DNA of 64,000 nucleotides, from positions 62,001-126,000 of the forward strand of contig NZ_NPJA01000002.1 in assembly GCF_002251295.1 (NCBI RefSeq), given 5' to 3'. The position numbers and the translations under genes are program-made. The notes under the pieces were generated by a model. That model saw only the letters and a program-made list of their open reading frames with translations. It had not been told where the DNA came from and made no database searches. Numbering within the stretch: position 1 is the stretch's first letter; each line of letters starts with the position of its first letter. Shown piece by piece: positions 60,528 to 64,000 of this stretch. Source of the DNA: Prevotella sp. P5-50 (lineage in GTDB: Bacteria; Bacteroidota; Bacteroidia; Bacteroidales; Bacteroidaceae).

Positions 60528-61771
60528 AGCCGGAAGTCAAACTGATATCTGGCATAAATATGGATGAGCAATAAGTCGAAAACATGGGCTATAAAGATTC
60601 CGACGCCCACACCCGAAAGACCGGAATAATGCCATCCGACAATAACTGAAATCACAAAAAACACATAATAGACTGCCTCCAAAAGAAGATAGTCAAGCGA
60701 ACGGCCTCGCGCTAAGGTGAGATAAGCAACAGGAAGTGTTGCCGACTTAAGTATCATCGCGCCTGCCCACCAACGGGCAAGAGGAACAATAGGCAGAAAC
60801 GATGAAGAAAGCAACAATGGTACTAACCACGGCAACAACACCATAACGATCAAGACTAACGGAATAGTCAAACCGGTCAACACCAACAACTGACGGCGCA
60901 CTATTCCTGAAGCCGCACGATGGTCAGAGGTTGCTGACAGACGAGGCATGTAATCCTGTTCTAAAGCGGAAAACAAAATGGCCATATAACCTGCTGTAAG
61001 CAATTGGGCTGAACTAAACCATCCTACCACCTGCGAAGATGCTTCGCCTTGAAGCCACACACGAATACCATATTCTGATGCTGCACCTATTACAGCTGCC
61101 AAGGTAAAGGCCATTCCTAAACGAAACATGGAGCGCATTTCTGACAATGGAAACAGGGTATTGGCTTTTGGAAACTGCAACGGACATACGCGCAACGAAC
61201 AAAAAAGTACGGGCAACAGGGCTGCTAATGCTGTTAAAACCACTACCGCTACGATGGATGACGCTCCATAATATATATATAGAGGTACGGTCAGCAAGAG
61301 ACTCGACAATACGGAGACGATCTGCGACAAGGCCAACCAACGAAGGCGACGGGCGGCTTTAAGGATTGCCAACTCACCTGAACAGACGATCATCAACAAG
61401 ACTGCTGGCGACAACAGCCAATGCCCCATCAGACCGCAGACAACCAACCCTAACGATCCGCCGGATATTGTCAACAACCGTACAGACCATACGCTCCGAA
61501 TGCGTTGCACATCCCCTTCGTCAAAAGCCAACGACAAACGACGGACGCCACTCAACGACACACCCATGCCACAAAGCTGGACCAACATATTGACCAACGT
61601 ATTGAGCAACGAAAGAGCACCTACACCGTCAGGGCCAAGAAACAAGGCCGCACACTTATTGCGGATAAGTGAAGCGACAACATTAACCGCCTGAACGCCA
61701 CCAAAAAGGCCGGTGACCATTAAAATATGACGGAATGGCGAAACGCCACTGTTTCTTCTGGTAATCTTCAT
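60524..61771 (-). CDS. Polysaccharide/O-antigen flippase-like membrane protein
   Basis: The 415-residue protein has about 12 hydrophobic segments. NKCAALFLGPDGVGALSLLNTLVNML and the other helices match the Wzx/MviN-like oligosaccharidyl-lipid flippase superfamily, specifically the O-antigen translocase type. It probably flips a lipid-linked sugar to the outer side of the inner membrane. No glycosyltransferase genes lie nearby, so the linked polymer is unknown. It is convergent with the porin (4-bp overlap). Confidence 0.85.
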   Translation of the reverse strand: MKITRRNSGVSPFRHILMVTGLFGGVQAVNVVASLIRNKCAALFLGPDGVGALSLLNTLVNMLVQLCGMGVSLSGVRRLSLAFDEGDVQRIRSVWSVRLLTISGGSLGLVVCGLMGHWLLSPAVLLMIVCSGELAILKAARRLRWLALSQIVSVLSSLLLTVPLYIYYGASSIVAVVVLTALAALLPVLFCSLRVCPLQFPKANTLFPLSEMRSMFRLGMAFTLAAVIGAASEYGIRVWLQGEASSQVVGWFSSAQLLTAGYMAILFSALEQDYMPRLSATSDHRAASGIVRRQLLVLTGLTIPLVLIVMVLLPWLVPLLLSSSFLPIVPLARWWAGAMILKSATLPVAYLTLARGRSLDYLLLEAVYYVFFVISVIVGWHYSGLSGVGVGIFIAHVFDLLLIHIYARYQFDFRL

Positions 61772-61849
61772 ACTACCCTATTAAACGACAAAATGGCTCA
61801 AATTATTGCACTATCGGTAATAAATCTCACGATTTTCCTTTTTTTTTGC

Positions 61850-61878
61850 TTGCATTTGTGAGATTTTTCGTACTTTTG
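61850..61878 (+). promoter_or_regulatory. Promoter of the aspartokinase fusion gene
   Basis: TACTTTTG at 61871-61878; TTG at 61850-61852 (18-nt spacer) or 61846-61848 (22 nt). It stands 9 bp before the ATG, so the leader is very short and no long attenuator leader is possible. Confidence 0.6.
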
Positions 61879-61886
61879 CATATTGT

Positions 61887-64000
61887 ATGAAAGTATTAAA
61901 GTTTGGCGGCACTTCCGTCGGTTCTATAGAGAGTATTCTCAGTTTGAAAAGTATCGTTGAGTCAGAGACCCAACCCGTCATTGTCGTGGTCAGCGCTTTA
62001 GGAGGCATCACAGACAAACTGATTGCCATTTCACAACAGGCACTAACCGGTGACGAACAATATAAAGAGGAGTTTGAAAACATCGTCAAACGCCATCATC
62101 ACATGGTGGAAAACATCATCAAAGACGAAACGGCGAAAAAAGCGCTGCTCGGCACACTCAACGACCTCTTCGATCAGTTGCGATCCATCTACTATGGCGT
62201 ATTCCTCATACATGACCTCAGCGCAAAAACGCAGGCCACAATAGTCAGTTATGGAGAACGCCTGAGCTCGCATATCGTAGGGACGCTTATCAAAAACGGT
62301 AAGCGAATGAATTCACGCGACTTCATCAAGACCATCAACAAACAGGGTAAACATACACTCGACACCAAACTCACCAACCAACTGGTGAAAGATACTTTCG
62401 CTACTATCGACTTCAATACGACAGTTCCTGTGGTGCCCGGTTTCATCAGCAGAGACAGAGACACCAACGAGACAACCAATCTGGGACGAGGCGGAAGCGA
62501 CTATACCGCTTCTATTATCGCAGCAGCACTCGATGCTGACGTGTTGGAAATATGGACTGACGTCAACGGATTCATGACAGCCGACCCACGCGTCATCAAG
62601 TCGGCTTATACCATCAACGAATTGTCCTACATCGAGGCGATGGAATTGTGCAACTTCGGAGCTAAAGTCGTATATCCTCCTACCATATATCCGGTTTGCG
62701 TCAAAAACATTCCTATCAAGGTCAAAAACACATTCAACCCCTCTGATCCCGGAACGATCATCAAAGACAAGATTGAAAACGACCGCAAACCCATCAAGGG
62801 TATTTCAAGCATCAAAGGAACAACACTCATCACCGTTACCGGCCTGTCAATGGTCGGTGTGATTGGTGTCAACAGACGCATCTTCACAGCATTGGCAAAC
62901 AATGGTATCTCGGTATTCATGGTGTCGCAGGCATCGTCTGAGAACTCTACGTCAATAGGTGTGCGCGATGAGGATGCTGACAAAGCCGTTGAAACACTCA
63001 ACGAGGAATTTGCAAAAGAAATCAAAACAGGAGCTATGTTCCCCATGCACGCTGAAAGCGGATTGGCTACAATCGCTATCGTGGGCGAAAACATGAAACA
63101 TACACCTGGTATTGCCGGTAAACTCTTCGGTACATTGGGACGAAGCGGAATATCCGTCATCGCCTGTGCACAGGGTGCATCCGAAACAAACATCTCGTTT
63201 GTTGTCCACTCAAAATATCTGCGTAAATCCCTCAACGTACTGCACGACTCGTTCTTCTTGTCGGAATACAAAGTACTCAACTTGTTTGTGTGTGGTGTGG
63301 GAACCGTCGGAGGTAACCTCCTGCAACAGATTGCATCACAATATCAGGAACTCGCCGATACACGCCAACTGAAACTTAACGTAGTGGGTATCGCCAGTTC
63401 ACACAATGCCATCTTCAACCGAGAAGGCCTTGACCTGAACAACTACAAAGAGCAGCTGAAAGCGTCGGAGCCCAGCAACATTTCAAAAATGTGCAAGGAA
63501 GTGGTGGGCATGAATATCTTCAATTCCGTATTCGTTGACTGCACAGCCAGCAGCGAAGTGGCAGAACTGTACCAGACGTTTCTGGAGCACAATATTTCAG
63601 TCGTAACAGCCAACAAAATTGCTGCCTCTGCGGAGTATGAAAAATATGCGAAACTCAAAGAAACTGCGCTGCGCCGTGGCGTGAAATTTCTCTTCGAAAC
63701 CAATGTGGGCGCAGGACTGCCTATCATTGGCACCATCAACGACTTGAGAAATTCAGGCGACAAGATCCTTAAAATCGAAGCGGTATTATCTGGTACGCTT
63801 AACTATATCTTCAATACAATAGCAGCCGACGTACCTTTCTCTGAAACAGTCAGACTTGCCAAAGAGGAAGGCTATTCAGAACCGGACCCACGTATCGACC
63901 TGTGCGGTAAGGATGTTATCCGTAAGTTGGTCATCCTTACTCGCGAAGCAGGATATAGAGTAGAACAAAGCGACGTCGTGAAACAGTTGTTCATGCCAGA
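61887..64000 (+). CDS. thrA: Bifunctional aspartate kinase/homoserine dehydrogenase I, 3' end outside window
   Basis: At least 704 residues are encoded; full-length members have about 810. MKVLKFGGTSVGS begins the aspartokinase domain. Tandem ACT-like regulatory segments (TVTGLSMVGVIGVNRRIFTALANNGISVFMVSQASSE, AIVGENMKHTPGIAGKLFGTLGRSGI) follow at about residues 315-440. Homoserine dehydrogenase starts at VCGVGTVGGNLLQQI (about 470), with ETNVGAGLPIIG and LSGTLNYIFN. It makes homoserine from aspartate (threonine/methionine supply). The ACT regions suggest threonine feedback. Confidence 0.96.
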   Translation, partial: MKVLKFGGTSVGSIESILSLKSIVESETQPVIVVVSALGGITDKLIAISQQALTGDEQYKEEFENIVKRHHHMVENIIKDETAKKALLGTLNDLFDQLRSIYYGVFLIHDLSAKTQATIVSYGERLSSHIVGTLIKNGKRMNSRDFIKTINKQGKHTLDTKLTNQLVKDTFATIDFNTTVPVVPGFISRDRDTNETTNLGRGGSDYTASIIAAALDADVLEIWTDVNGFMTADPRVIKSAYTINELSYIEAMELCNFGAKVVYPPTIYPVCVKNIPIKVKNTFNPSDPGTIIKDKIENDRKPIKGISSIKGTTLITVTGLSMVGVIGVNRRIFTALANNGISVFMVSQASSENSTSIGVRDEDADKAVETLNEEFAKEIKTGAMFPMHAESGLATIAIVGENMKHTPGIAGKLFGTLGRSGISVIACAQGASETNISFVVHSKYLRKSLNVLHDSFFLSEYKVLNLFVCGVGTVGGNLLQQIASQYQELADTRQLKLNVVGIASSHNAIFNREGLDLNNYKEQLKASEPSNISKMCKEVVGMNIFNSVFVDCTASSEVAELYQTFLEHNISVVTANKIAASAEYEKYAKLKETALRRGVKFLFETNVGAGLPIIGTINDLRNSGDKILKIEAVLSGTLNYIFNTIAADVPFSETVRLAKEEGYSEPDPRIDLCGKDVIRKLVILTREAGYRVEQSDVVKQLFMP

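Overview
The window reads as a chromosomal segment of a Bacteroidales bacterium, most likely Prevotella or a close relative. The evidence is the recurrent Bacteroidetes promoter (TTG, 19-21 nt spacer, TAnnTTTG), the general lack of Shine-Dalgarno sites, an rnfBCDGEA operon, a FadL-like porin, POT transporter, type IX (gliding-type) sorting domain, fused NfnAB-type flavoprotein, a reverse rubrerythrin, and Bacteroidetes-only accessory families (smalltalk, DUF6266, BT4734-type primase/DUF3987). The genus is an inference; there is no rRNA in the window.

Layout. 1-3.1 kb is a housekeeping operon (pfkA 3' end, nitroreductase, DUF2520, KdsC-like phosphatase, Maf), followed by a possible small transcript. 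3.5-5.4 kb holds a divergent pair: a sigma-70-like protein fused to a macro-like domain, and a von Willebrand A protein. 5.4-20.3 kb is an accessory region bracketed by a perfect 38-bp inverted repeat. It contains dispersed short-hairpin repeats, a small lipoprotein, a well-supported structured RNA gene, an ISL3 element, an IS110 element with a clear three-way-junction (bridge-RNA-like) leader, a DUF6266/small membrane protein/smalltalk operon, a perfect 32-bp inverted repeat around an AT-rich core, and a left-to-right operon (HIRAN-like, small proteins, DUF3987 primase-helicase, DUF5675, OB-fold-like, M15 peptidase).

20.4-38.2 kb returns to core genes: carboxylesterase, endonuclease/phosphatase, a LysM-PorT-POT operon, a stand-alone type IX sorting-domain protein upstream of uvrA, an outer-membrane porin, a Tyr/Trp-rich secreted protein, prmA, serS, an NfnAB fusion and a DMT-like protein. 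At 38.6-38.9 kb lies an orphan second copy of the DUF6266 gene leader.

39-64 kb carries rseC-rnfBCDGEA (a sodium- or proton-pumping ferredoxin:NAD oxidoreductase), cytidine deaminase and a LysM glucosaminidase driven from interlocking divergent promoters, a lipoprotein, rubrerythrin, rhamnogalacturonan acetylesterase, fur-purA-hisS, an AraC-M49 peptidase-AlkD-like operon, a BrkB/YihY membrane protein, rlmD, a porin, a polysaccharide flippase, and the 5' part of the fused aspartokinase/homoserine dehydrogenase. No tRNA, rRNA or CRISPR array was found.

Strongest candidates for something new: the sigma-macro/VWA pair; the 160-nt three-way-junction RNA of the IS110 element; the 180-nt independently promoted RNA at 6880-7061; and the DUF6266/HIRAN/DUF3987 island with its duplicated leader and large inverted repeat.
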